DNA of 64,000 nt, from the NCBI RefSeq assembly GCF_039602135.1, contig NZ_CP125942.1, positions 2,666,001 through 2,730,000 of the forward strand, read 5' to 3'. Both the position numbers and the translations under genes were made by a program. Source of the stretch: Glutamicibacter sp. B1. GTDB lineage: Bacteria; Actinomycetota; Actinomycetes; Actinomycetales; Micrococcaceae. The stretch's first letter is position 1. Each line of letters opens with the position of its first letter. This document shows, piece by piece, positions 53,986 through 61,656 of the stretch. The notes below the pieces were generated by a model, which was not told the origin of the DNA, ran no database searches, and saw nothing but the letters and a program-made list of their open reading frames with translations.

Positions 53986-54510
53986 ATGAGTACTCAGCTC
54001 ACCGCCACACTCACCGCACACACCGTGTTGATCGGCGATCCGCGTCTTTCTGCGCTCTTTGCCGGACTCACGGAGGAATATACCCAGCGATATGGCGATC
54101 GTAATGGTTCGGTCGCTCAGGAACTTGAGCGTTTCCCGGCCCACGAATTCACTGCCCCACTTGGCCGATTCATCATTTTAGAAGAGGCTGGGCAGACGGT
54201 TGCTGGTGGGGCGCTGCGCCGCTACGACCAGCACACCGCCGAGCTCAAACGCATCTGGACCCACGAAGATCATCGGCGTCGTGGTCTGGCTCGGCGCGTT
54301 CTAGTGGAATTAGAACTCGCCGCGGTTGATTTGGGTTATACCCAGATCTACCTGACCACCGGACCGCGCCAGCCAGAAGCGCTTAAGCTGTATCTGAACG
54401 CCGGCTATCAGCCACATTTTGATCTTGACGCCGCTCTGGAGAGCATCGAGCATCTGCCCTTCACCAAGCAGTTGCCGACCACCAGCGCTGGTGCCACCAT
54501 AGGAGTATGA
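53986..54510 (+). CDS. GNAT-family N-acetyltransferase
   Basis: A 174-residue acetyltransferase with the acetyl-CoA loop RRRGLA at 97-102, ELKRIWTHEDHRRRG as motif A and the C-terminal ALKLYLNAGYQPHFD. In B. subtilis the S-(2-succino)cysteine pathway starts with a GNAT enzyme acetylating the amine, so this enzyme may acetylate the imported substrate before oxygenation (inference from context). Ends in a 4-base overlap with the DUF1992 gene. Confidence 0.85.
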   Translation: MSTQLTATLTAHTVLIGDPRLSALFAGLTEEYTQRYGDRNGSVAQELERFPAHEFTAPLGRFIILEEAGQTVAGGALRRYDQHTAELKRIWTHEDHRRRGLARRVLVELELAAVDLGYTQIYLTTGPRQPEALKLYLNAGYQPHFDLDAALESIEHLPFTKQLPTTSAGATIGV

Positions 54511-55100
54511 AGGACCCGCAGAAGAAGGATGCCGCGTTGAACGCTGCGCGGTATCAAATGGAGCAAGCCGGTGACATCGAGTTGCCGGACGATGAATACG
54601 CCCAGGCCACCGGCATGGCACCGGTGGTGAAGAACAAGACTCCCCTGCAATTACACGCCGAGGATGAGGCTTGGGAAGTGGCTAATTCGGTGCTCGATGA
54701 GGCATTTGCCCGCGGCGACTTTGAGAATTTAGCTCTCGCCGGGCAGAAAATCGATCACATCACCAACAATAACGATCCCGACTGGTGGCTCTCCTCGATG
54801 ATGCGTCGTGAACAGCTTACCGGTCTGGGCCCACCGGCATTGACCCTGAGGGTGGAAGACGAGCAGATGCAGCAAACTCTGGATCGATTCTCCACGCCGA
54901 GCCAGGTTCGCGCCCATATTGAGGACTTTAACGCCCGGATTATCGAGGCCCGACGCCAACTTTTAGGCGGCCCGCCGGTGATTACTGCCTTGCGTGATGC
55001 CACCGCTGAGGTTCTCGAATGGCAAGAACGCCGCACCAGCACCGAGCAATCGGCGCCGGAGAAACCCGCAAAGCGTCGTTGGTGGCAGCGCAAAAACTAG
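54507..55100 (+). CDS. DUF1992 (DnaJC28-like conserved domain) protein
   Basis: A 197-residue soluble protein with the DUF1992 signature FARGDFENLALAGQKI followed by DPDWWLSSMMRREQL. The C-terminal third is helical and ends in a basic tryptophan-containing stretch (KRRWWQRKN). Function unknown. Its ATG overlaps the acetyltransferase stop, but since DUF1992 proteins are widespread its role in the neighbouring pathway is doubtful. Ends at a strong bidirectional terminator. Confidence 0.82.
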   Translation: MKDPQKKDAALNAARYQMEQAGDIELPDDEYAQATGMAPVVKNKTPLQLHAEDEAWEVANSVLDEAFARGDFENLALAGQKIDHITNNNDPDWWLSSMMRREQLTGLGPPALTLRVEDEQMQQTLDRFSTPSQVRAHIEDFNARIIEARRQLLGGPPVITALRDATAEVLEWQERRTSTEQSAPEKPAKRRWWQRKN

Positions 55101-55139
55101 CGCTTAACACCAAGCTTGCTGAAACCCGTGTTTAACGGC

Positions 55140-55175
55140 AAAAGCCGCCTTCCGAAAAGGAAGGCGGCTTTTGTT
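55140..55175. terminator. bidirectional terminator between DUF1992 and rpsN
   Basis: A perfect 14-bp stem (55140-55153 with 55159-55172) with an A-rich left side and T-rich right side serves both convergent transcripts. Confidence 0.88.
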
Positions 55176-55191
55176 TAGAGACTTGCTGGTC

Positions 55192-55497
55192 TTACCAGGA
55201 AGACTTGGTGATGCCCGGAAGCTCACCACGGTGTGCCATGTCGCGGAAGCGAACACGGGAGATACCGAACTTCTGGAAGGTACCGCGTGGGCGACCGTCG
55301 ATCGAGTCGCGGTTGCGAACGCGTACTGGCGAAGCGTTGCGTGGCAGCTTCTGCAGGCCTACGCGGGCTGCTTCACGAGCCTCGTCAGTTGCATTTGGAT
55401 CTACAAGGGTCTTCTTCAGTTCGAGGCGCTTTTCAGCGTAACGCTCGACAATGACCTTGCGCTGTTCGTTCTTTGCGATCTTGGACTTCTTGGCCAT
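55192..55497 (-). CDS. rpsN: 30S ribosomal protein S14 (zinc-free type)
   Basis: A 101-residue small-subunit protein with the long S14 form ([14 protein letters not shown], then [22 protein letters not shown], then [19 protein letters not shown]). The CxxC zinc ribbon of the short form is absent. Last of three clustered ribosomal genes, 3 bp after rpmG. Confidence 0.97.
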   Translation of the reverse strand: MAKKSKIAKNEQRKVIVERYAEKRLELKKTLVDPNATDEAREAARVGLQKLPRNASPVRVRNRDSIDGRPRGTFQKFGISRVRFRDMAHRGELPGITKSSW

Positions 55498-55500
55498 GTC

Positions 55501-55671
55501 TTAGCGCTCCTCTCGGAATTCAACGTGCTTGCGGACTACTGGATCGTACTTCTTCAGAACCATGCGGTCTGGGTCGTTACGACGGTTCTTACGGGTTACG
55601 TAAGTGAAACCGGTGCCAGCGGTGGACTTCAGCTTGATGATCGGACGTACGTCCTTATCCTTCTTTGCCAT
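55501..55671 (-). CDS. rpmG: 50S ribosomal protein L33 (zinc-free type)
   Basis: A 56-residue protein translated from the sequence: [20 protein letters not shown] followed by the conserved [21 protein letters not shown] and [11 protein letters not shown]. No cysteines, so it is the zinc-independent form. It lies between rpmB (1-bp gap) and rpsN. Confidence 0.96.
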   Translation of the reverse strand: MAKKDKDVRPIIKLKSTAGTGFTYVTRKNRRNDPDRMVLKKYDPVVRKHVEFREER

Positions 55672-55672
55672 C

Positions 55673-55909
55673 TTAGAGCTTCACACCCTTCGCAATCAGG
55701 TCTGCAACAACAGCGTCGATTCCACGAGCATCGATGAGCTTGATGCCCTTGACCGAGAGGGTCAGGGTCACCTTGCGGCGCAACGAAGGCACGTAGTAGG
55801 TCTTCTTCTGGATGTTCGGATCGAACCGACGCTTGTTGCGGCGGTGCGAGTGGGAGATGCTATGTCCGAAGGCCGGAGTAGTACCGGTTACCTGGCAAAC
55901 AGCTGCCAT
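55673..55909 (-). CDS. rpmB: 50S ribosomal protein L28
   Basis: A 78-residue protein with [32 protein letters not shown] and the basic core. Only one cysteine is present, so it lacks the zinc ribbon. I chose ATG 55909, preceded by GAGGAG; the in-frame ATG two codons upstream is too close. First gene of rpmB-rpmG-rpsN. Confidence 0.96.
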   Translation of the reverse strand: MAAVCQVTGTTPAFGHSISHSHRRNKRRFDPNIQKKTYYVPSLRRKVTLTLSVKGIKLIDARGIDAVVADLIAKGVKL

Positions 55910-56237
55910 GATCACTCCTCAGTTAGTTAGTAGTAAAATTCGGCGGTACTCGCGCACAGTGCCCATACCTAAATATCGACACCGCTTGATGCGTTATGAG
56001 TCCCGCCAACCAGTGAAACACCGTTAATACTGCACACTAGGAAGGTAACCAGGCTGGGTGAGAACCAACCGAAGAGCCTTAAAGTATGTAAGTCGGTGAA
56101 CTTCGCAACCGGTCGAGCAATTTCCCCGTACTCAGTTGGCCACGATATTCGGTATTACGGGCAACGCGTCGCTGTTCCACCGTGAAACGGCACAACAACA
56201 CACGCGATTAACGCCTGATTAGCTTATCGAGAATTCC
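55910..56237. other. non-coding stretch between rpmB and the MarR gene
   Basis: About 330 bp without a convincing gene. Part must hold the rpmB promoter on the minus strand and the 3' end of the MarR transcript. I saw a few weak inverted repeats (for example CCGT...ACGG near 56179-56189) but no strong terminator, known RNA or Zur-type box. Confidence 0.5.
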
Positions 56238-56738
56238 TCAGTGTTCCAAATCGGTGGCGCCCGGCTTTAAGATCCAATGATCCTGGTCCAACGAGGTGGT
56301 TACCTTGCGCATAATCGCTGCCAGATTCTTAACGTCCTTGTCATCAAGGGGATCGAACAAAAGTGCTCGAACAGAAGCCACGTGATGAGGCGCCATCGCC
56401 ACCACAGCATCCCACCCGGCATCCGTTAATGAGGCGATTTTCACACGTGCATCTTCCTCGGATTGTTCACGCACGACCCAGCCACGACTCTCCAGCTTCT
56501 TAACCACATGCGACAGACGCGAGAGTGAAGCACTGGTATGTGACGCCAAATCGGTCATCGACAATTTCCGATCCTCGGCCTCGGAGAGCATGGCCAACAT
56601 GTGATAGTCGAAAAGCGTGATGCCCTCCAAGCCTTGCAGGTCAGAATCCAAGGTCGCCGGAAGCAGGGTCATGACTGTTTGTAATCCCAACCAGGCGTCG
56701 CGTTCCATCTGAGAGAGCCACACGGGATTTTCGCTCAT
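56238..56738 (-). CDS. MarR-family transcriptional regulator
   Basis: A 166-residue winged-helix regulator: TLFDYHMLAMLSEAEDRKLSMTDLASHTSASLSRLSHVVKKLESRGWVVRE is the typical MarR helix-turn-helix and SEEDARVKIASLTDAGW the wing. The effector is unknown and no obvious partner gene is adjacent; it may control distant genes. Start ATG 56738 with a GGAAA stretch upstream. Confidence 0.86.
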   Translation of the reverse strand: MSENPVWLSQMERDAWLGLQTVMTLLPATLDSDLQGLEGITLFDYHMLAMLSEAEDRKLSMTDLASHTSASLSRLSHVVKKLESRGWVVREQSEEDARVKIASLTDAGWDAVVAMAPHHVASVRALLFDPLDDKDVKNLAAIMRKVTTSLDQDHWILKPGATDLEH

Positions 56739-56851
56739 GAAGTTTCCATTCGTTCAAGGCCTGCTGCAACAGGACATCAAGGTACCAGTCTCGTAGACAA
56801 TACAGTGTCAAGCTAGGTATCCGCCGAAAACATGCCCCAGCACACCCAGAA

Positions 56852-56873
56852 ACGGGCCCGTTCCCGGGCCCGT
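56852..56873 (-). terminator. terminator of the polyamine ABC operon
   Basis: A perfect 9-bp GC-rich stem (ACGGGCCCG with CGGGCCCGT, 4-base loop) lies just downstream of the last permease gene; a short TTTCT tail follows on the minus strand. Confidence 0.65.
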
Positions 56874-56877
56874 GCTC

Positions 56878-57672
56878 CTAGGCGTTCTCCAACTGCTTCT
56901 TCCTTCGGTAACTGATCACCTGGCCGATAATGACCACCAGTAGCGCCACGATGAACATGGCCGAACCGATCACATTGGCCTGAGGCGGGATGCCGCGGGT
57001 GGCCGAAACGTAAATGAACTTCGGGAAGGTTTGGAAGGATCCCGAGTTGAAGTTGGTGATGATGAAATCGTCAAAGCTCATGGCGAAGGACAAGAGTGCA
57101 GCCGCCACGATCCCCGGTAGCAACAAGGGAAAGGTAATTTTCCAGAAGGCTGCCTGTGGCGAGGCATAAAGATCCGCGGCGGCCTCTTCCAAACGCGAGT
57201 CCAGCGAAGACACCCTGGCCCGCACGGTCACGATTACAAAGGACATACAGAAGACCACGTGAGCGATCACGATCGTCGTGTAGCCTAGCTCCCACCCCAG
57301 GTTCAAAAATTGTGCCAGCAACGAGGCACCGAGCACCACTTCTGGGGTGGCCAGTGGCAAGATGATCAGCACATCGGTGAGTTTGCGGAAACGGAACTTG
57401 TACCGCACCAGACCGATCGCGATCCCCGTGCCCAGAGCGGTGGCAATCACCGTGGCCACCACGCCGATCTGTAAGGAATGAACCAAGGATTCGCAGACCG
57501 CCGGCGCCCCGCAAGGATTAAGCCAGTTATCCAGGGTGAAGCCCTGCCACTGCAGATTGGCTCGACCGCCATCGTTAAAGGAGAAGACAAAGATATAGGC
57601 GATCGGCACCAGCAGGTAGATGAAGGCCGCGCCGCCAATGATTGGGATGAGCCAGCGTCCAATGTTTTTCAC
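56878..57672 (-). CDS. potC: spermidine/putrescine-type ABC permease (PotC-like)
   Basis: A 264-residue permease with about six helices and the coupling loop EEAAADLYASPQAAFWKITFPLL. It forms the membrane channel with the PotB-like protein. Its start is separated from the potB stop by only 1 bp. Polyamine specificity is inferred from family resemblance and neighbours. Confidence 0.88.
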   Translation of the reverse strand: MKNIGRWLIPIIGGAAFIYLLVPIAYIFVFSFNDGGRANLQWQGFTLDNWLNPCGAPAVCESLVHSLQIGVVATVIATALGTGIAIGLVRYKFRFRKLTDVLIILPLATPEVVLGASLLAQFLNLGWELGYTTIVIAHVVFCMSFVIVTVRARVSSLDSRLEEAAADLYASPQAAFWKITFPLLLPGIVAAALLSFAMSFDDFIITNFNSGSFQTFPKFIYVSATRGIPPQANVIGSAMFIVALLVVIIGQVISYRRKKQLENA

Positions 57673-57673
57673 G

Positions 57674-58576
57674 CTACATCAGCTCCTTAGTGCCGAAGCG
57701 GCGAATATAGATCGTGACCAGGATCAGGATCGAAATCATCAAAATGAAGCTCAAGGCAGAGGCCCCTGGGTAGTCGATGACCTTAAAGAACCGTGAATCG
57801 ATAACCTGTCCGATCATCGTGGTGTCGCGGTTATTACCCAGCAGCGCAGAATTCACGTAGTCGCCGGCGGCCGGGATGAAGGTCAGCAGCGTTCCGGCAA
57901 AAATGCCCGGGGCGCTCAGGGGCAGGGTGACTTTGGTGAAGGAAGTGATCGGGCTGGCGTAGAGGTCAGCGGAGGCTTCCAGTAAGCGGGTGTCGAGTCG
58001 GCCGAGGTTCGCGTAGATCGGCAACACCATAAATGGCAGGAAGTTGTAGGTCAGGCCGGCGACCACTGCGAAAGGTGTGGCGGTCAGGTGCCCGTCCGGC
58101 GGCAGGATCGCGATGAATTTCAGGCTTTGGGCGATGAAGCCTTCATCAGCCAGGATCTGTTTCCACGCCTGGGTGCGCAGGATGAAGCTGGAGAAAAATG
58201 GGGCGATCAGCAGGACCAGCAAAATGCCCTGCAGCAGGGTTCGTTCGCGCAGTCGCACAGCGACCAGGTAGGCCATCGGGAAGCCGATCAGCAGGGCGAG
58301 CACCGTGGCGATTAGCGCGAACCAGAAGGAACGCAACAGTTCTGGCCAGTAGGCAGAGAGCACGGTGGCGTAGTTGCTCAGTTCAAAGCCGGGAACAAAT
58401 TCGCCGATCTCCGCCCCGGGTGGTTTGACGTACAAGCTCATCGCCAGCAGAACCACCACGGGGAGGGCAAAGAACAGTGTCAGGACCAGCAGGCCCGGTG
58501 AAATCAGGTAAATCCCGGTGCGGTTTTTGCGTTTTTCAGCGCGGATCTCGTCCTTACTGCGCAGTTCCACACTCAT
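57674..58576 (-). CDS. potB: spermidine/putrescine-type ABC permease (PotB-like)
   Basis: A 300-residue permease with a basic cytoplasmic N-terminus, six helices and the coupling loop LLEASADLYASPITSFTKVTLPLSAPGI. The stretch FFSSFILRTQAWKQIL is typical of PotB. Its ATG overlaps the ATPase stop by 4 bases. Confidence 0.89.
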   Translation of the reverse strand: MSVELRSKDEIRAEKRKNRTGIYLISPGLLVLTLFFALPVVVLLAMSLYVKPPGAEIGEFVPGFELSNYATVLSAYWPELLRSFWFALIATVLALLIGFPMAYLVAVRLRERTLLQGILLVLLIAPFFSSFILRTQAWKQILADEGFIAQSLKFIAILPPDGHLTATPFAVVAGLTYNFLPFMVLPIYANLGRLDTRLLEASADLYASPITSFTKVTLPLSAPGIFAGTLLTFIPAAGDYVNSALLGNNRDTTMIGQVIDSRFFKVIDYPGASALSFILMISILILVTIYIRRFGTKELM

Positions 58577-59706
58577 GATTCGACTCCCGCGTTCACGCTT
58601 TCATCGCCGGCCAGCCCGAAGGAGTGTTCGGCGTCCCAGGCCAAAAAGACGGTGTCGCCTTCTTGGGCGGGCTGTTGTCCGCGGTTCTGTGAGAAGGTGC
58701 CGATCAGCCCCACCTGCTCCACCTCGACCAAGTATTCGGTGGTGGTGCCGGTGAAGGACACGTCGATCACGGTGCCCGATAGCTGGTTGGCACCGGCCGC
58801 GGCTACCCGGTCGATCGTAATTTTCTCCGGTCGGACCCCGAGCACCACCTCACCCGAAGTTTGCACGGCCCGGTTGGCGGGTAACAGGATGGTGTGTGAG
58901 GCCACGTTCACGCTGAGCATGCCCTCGGATTCGCCGGTGACCGTACCGCGCATCAGGTTGGATTTGCCCAGGAAGTTCGCGACGAAGGCGGTGCGTGGCA
59001 GTTCATAAAGTTCGCGCGGTGGGCCCATTTGTTCGATCCGCCCGCCGTTCATCACCGCGACAACGTCGGCCATGGTCATGGCTTCTTCCTGATCGTGGGT
59101 GACGTGGATGAAGGTCAACCCCACCTCGGTCTGGATCTTTTTCAGTTCCAGCTGCATCTGCCGGCGCAGCTTCATGTCCAGTGCACCCAGTGGCTCATCA
59201 AGCAGCAGCACCTGTGGGCGGTTGACCAACGCGCGGGCCAGGGCCACACGCTGTTGCTGGCCACCGGAGAGCTGGGCGGGTTTGCGGTTGGCCAGGTGCG
59301 AAAGTTCCACCAGTTCCAGCCCGGCCTTCGCCTTGTCCATCGCCTGCTTATCCTTTTTACGCTTCAGCCCAAAGGCCACGTTTTCCAGCACCGACATGTG
59401 CGGGAAGAGCGCGTAGGACTGGAAGACGGTATTGACCGGGCGGCGGTGGCTAGGTAATGCGGTGACGTCATGACCGCCGATCGAAATGCTGCCTTCGCTG
59501 GGCGCTTCGAGCCCGGCAATCATCCGCAGGGTGGTGGATTTACCGCAACCTGATGGGCCCAGGAGCGCGAAAAAGGTTCCTGAAGGTACGAGGAGCTCCA
59601 AATCTTCGACCGCGCTGAAGCTGGCGAAGCGCTTGGAAATGCCCGACAAGTGCAGATCAGCACCTGCACTCACGGTACTTGTCGTTCGTTCTGCCAAGGT
59701 AGTCAT
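58573..59706 (-). CDS. potA: spermidine/putrescine-type ABC ATPase (PotA-like)
   Basis: A 377-residue ATPase with Walker [10 protein letters not shown] at 50-58, signature LSGGQQQR, Walker [13 protein letters not shown] and a C-terminal TOBE regulatory domain ([12 protein letters not shown], then [14 protein letters not shown]). It is second in the operon after potD, 44 bp downstream. Confidence 0.92.
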   Translation of the reverse strand: MTTLAERTTSTVSAGADLHLSGISKRFASFSAVEDLELLVPSGTFFALLGPSGCGKSTTLRMIAGLEAPSEGSISIGGHDVTALPSHRRPVNTVFQSYALFPHMSVLENVAFGLKRKKDKQAMDKAKAGLELVELSHLANRKPAQLSGGQQQRVALARALVNRPQVLLLDEPLGALDMKLRRQMQLELKKIQTEVGLTFIHVTHDQEEAMTMADVVAVMNGGRIEQMGPPRELYELPRTAFVANFLGKSNLMRGTVTGESEGMLSVNVASHTILLPANRAVQTSGEVVLGVRPEKITIDRVAAAGANQLSGTVIDVSFTGTTTEYLVEVEQVGLIGTFSQNRGQQPAQEGDTVFLAWDAEHSFGLAGDESVNAGVES

Positions 59707-59750
59707 TCCCCTATCACTTCCTGAAAATTGTTCTGGACCGTGAGTCCGGC

Positions 59751-60974
59751 CTAGGCGCCGATCGCGTCTTGGAACTGTGAGCTGAGCGTGGATTCTTCAT
59801 CCGCATCCAGTGAGCGGAAGACGTGCGCATGAGCCAGATCCTCATCGGTCGGGAAGATCAGCGGGTTGCTCACCAAGTCCGGATCGATCTTTTCCATTTC
59901 TTCCTTGGCGCCGACCACCGGGCAAATGTAATTCACGTAGGCGGCGACTTCGGCAGCCACCGCGGGGTCGTAGTAGAAATCCATCAGCTTCTCGGCGTTG
60001 GTTTTCCGTGGGGAGGCCACAGGCACCATGAGGTTGTCGCTCCAGAGGGTGCCGCCGGCCTCGGGGATCACGAACTCCCATTGATCGTCGTTCTCAAAGT
60101 TCATCTGGACCATGTCTCCGGACCAGACGATGCCCGCGATCGCGTCCCCGGAAATGAAGTCCTGCTTATAGGAGTTGCCCTTGACCTGACGGATCTGCCC
60201 GTTCTCGATATTTTGGCGCAGGGTATCGATGGCGGTGCCGAATTCCGATTCGCCCCAGGAACCGGTCAGATCCACACCATTTTGCAGCATCAGCAGACCC
60301 ATGGTGTCACGCATTTCATCCAGGACCGTCACGCGGCCCTTCAACGCCGGGTCCCACAGGTCTTCCACGCTCTTCAGGCCCTTCGGATAGGCCTTCTTGT
60401 TCCAGGCGATGCCGGCATAACCGGTCTGCCAGGTTAGCGAGTGCTTGCGTCCTGGATCGAAGTCGACATTCTGCAAGCTGGGCAGGAGGTTGGCCGAGTT
60501 CGGGATGTTATCTAGGTTCAGTTCCTGGGTGTAGCCCTGACGGATCAGGCGTCCAGCCATCCAGTCGGTGAGCGTAATGATGTCCTGGCCGATGTCTTGG
60601 CCGGATTTCAGTTGGCCCTGGATCTTGCCGTAGTAGGAGTCGTTGCCGTCGATGTCTTCCGCGTAGTTGACCTTGATTCCGGTTTCTTTGGTGAAGGCAT
60701 CCAGGGTTGGGTAGGTCTTCTTTTTGTCGTCGTAGTCCAGGTACAGGGTCCAGTTGGCCCAGTTCACGGTGGGATCGGTCTCGGAAATATCGGTGACTGC
60801 CACTTCGGTTTTGGTGCCGCTGCTTCCGCCGGTACCGCAGGCTGCGAGCAATCCGGTCAGACCAAGTGCCCCGGCAGTGGACAGCACGGATCGGCGGGAG
60901 AAGCTGCGCTGCCCCATGGCTTTCACCAGTGCGCGAATTTGTGGATCTTGCGGTAGTCGTTGCGAGTGCGACAT
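59751..60974 (-). CDS. potD: polyamine-type ABC substrate-binding lipoprotein (PotD-like)
   Basis: A 407-residue binding protein with a twin-arginine-like signal (FSRRSVL, Arg27-28) and lipobox LAAC (Cys46), so it may be exported by Tat and lipidated. The mature part has WTLYLDYDD, GIKVNYAEDIDGNDSYYGKI, DIITLTDWMAGRLIRQGY and WQTGYAGIAWNKK, typical of PotD/PotF. First gene of the operon; a symmetric ATGTGA/TCACAT element lies 24-39 nt upstream. Putrescine, spermidine or a related amine is the likely ligand. Confidence 0.9.
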   Translation of the reverse strand: MSHSQRLPQDPQIRALVKAMGQRSFSRRSVLSTAGALGLTGLLAACGTGGSSGTKTEVAVTDISETDPTVNWANWTLYLDYDDKKKTYPTLDAFTKETGIKVNYAEDIDGNDSYYGKIQGQLKSGQDIGQDIITLTDWMAGRLIRQGYTQELNLDNIPNSANLLPSLQNVDFDPGRKHSLTWQTGYAGIAWNKKAYPKGLKSVEDLWDPALKGRVTVLDEMRDTMGLLMLQNGVDLTGSWGESEFGTAIDTLRQNIENGQIRQVKGNSYKQDFISGDAIAGIVWSGDMVQMNFENDDQWEFVIPEAGGTLWSDNLMVPVASPRKTNAEKLMDFYYDPAVAAEVAAYVNYICPVVGAKEEMEKIDPDLVSNPLIFPTDEDLAHAHVFRSLDADEESTLSSQFQDAIGA

Positions 60975-60997
60975 GGCATTGGTCCTAACCTCGGGAA

Positions 60998-61013
60998 ATG
61001 TGAGCTGTCACAT
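60998..61013. promoter_or_regulatory. palindrome ATGTGA-N4-TCACAT upstream of potD
   Basis: Perfect 6-bp arms with a 4-bp spacer lie in the 214-bp divergent region between potD and the Lrp/AsnC gene. The spacer is two bases shorter than the CRP/GlxR consensus, so another dimeric regulator (possibly the neighbouring Lrp/AsnC protein) or a leader hairpin is more likely. Confidence 0.45.
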
Positions 61014-61188
61014 ACGGAAAGTGATGACGTTCATCCTGTCAGTTACACAAAACCCAAACAAGACCTAAACAAAAGATTCCCCAGATATTTAACGAATCCG
61101 AAACGAGAAACTTACAAAAATAACCCTTTCGCAACTGATTCAGTGCCTGTAGGGTCGGTTCAAAGCCCACAGACCCGAGGAGGTCGAT

Positions 61189-61656
61189 ATGACGTTACCC
61201 TCGCCTTCAGCGCAGGCCATCGACGAAATTTCCAAGGAGATCATCGAGCAGCTGCAGGAAGACGGGCGCCGATCCTATGCTGCGATCGGTAAAGCCGTCG
61301 GCCTGAGCGAGGCCGCTGTACGACAGCGCGTACAGAAGCTGGTCGAGAGTCGCGTGATGCAAATTGTCGCAGTCACCAATCCCTTGGAGCTGGGGTTTAC
61401 CCGCCAGGCCATGATCGGAATCGTCGCCGACGATGACATCAGTGGCACCGCTGATCGCATTGCCGAGTTGCCCGAAGTCGATTACTGCGTCGTCACCACC
61501 GGAAGTTCCGACATCCTTGCCGAGGTCATCTGTTCCAACGACCAAGACCTGCTGCGAGTGATCGAAACCATCCGCGGGATCCACGGAGTGCACAGCACCA
61601 ACACCTTCACCTACCTTTCACTGAAAAAACAGGAATACAACTGGGGAACACGATGA
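61189..61656 (+). CDS. Lrp/AsnC-family transcriptional regulator
   Basis: A 155-residue regulator: an N-terminal helix-turn-helix (IDEISKEIIEQLQEDGRRSYAAIGKAVGLSEAAVRQRVQKLVES) and a C-terminal ligand-sensing RAM domain (VDYCVVTTGSSDILAEVICSN, then IRGIHGVHSTNTF). The ATG at 61189 follows GAGGAGGTCGAT. Its stop overlaps the aminotransferase start (ATGA), so it is likely the local activator of amine catabolism and perhaps of potABCD. Confidence 0.92.
   Translation: MTLPSPSAQAIDEISKEIIEQLQEDGRRSYAAIGKAVGLSEAAVRQRVQKLVESRVMQIVAVTNPLELGFTRQAMIGIVADDDISGTADRIAELPEVDYCVVTTGSSDILAEVICSNDQDLLRVIETIRGIHGVHSTNTFTYLSLKKQEYNWGTR

Noticed and set aside
55910..56040. Zur box upstream of rpmB
   Set aside because: I found no TGAAAATGATTTTCA-like sequence on either strand in the upstream region.
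60998..61013. CRP/GlxR site upstream of potD
   Set aside because: The arms match TGTGA/TCACA, but the spacer is 4 bp instead of 6, so standard CRP/GlxR binding is unlikely; kept as an unassigned palindrome.
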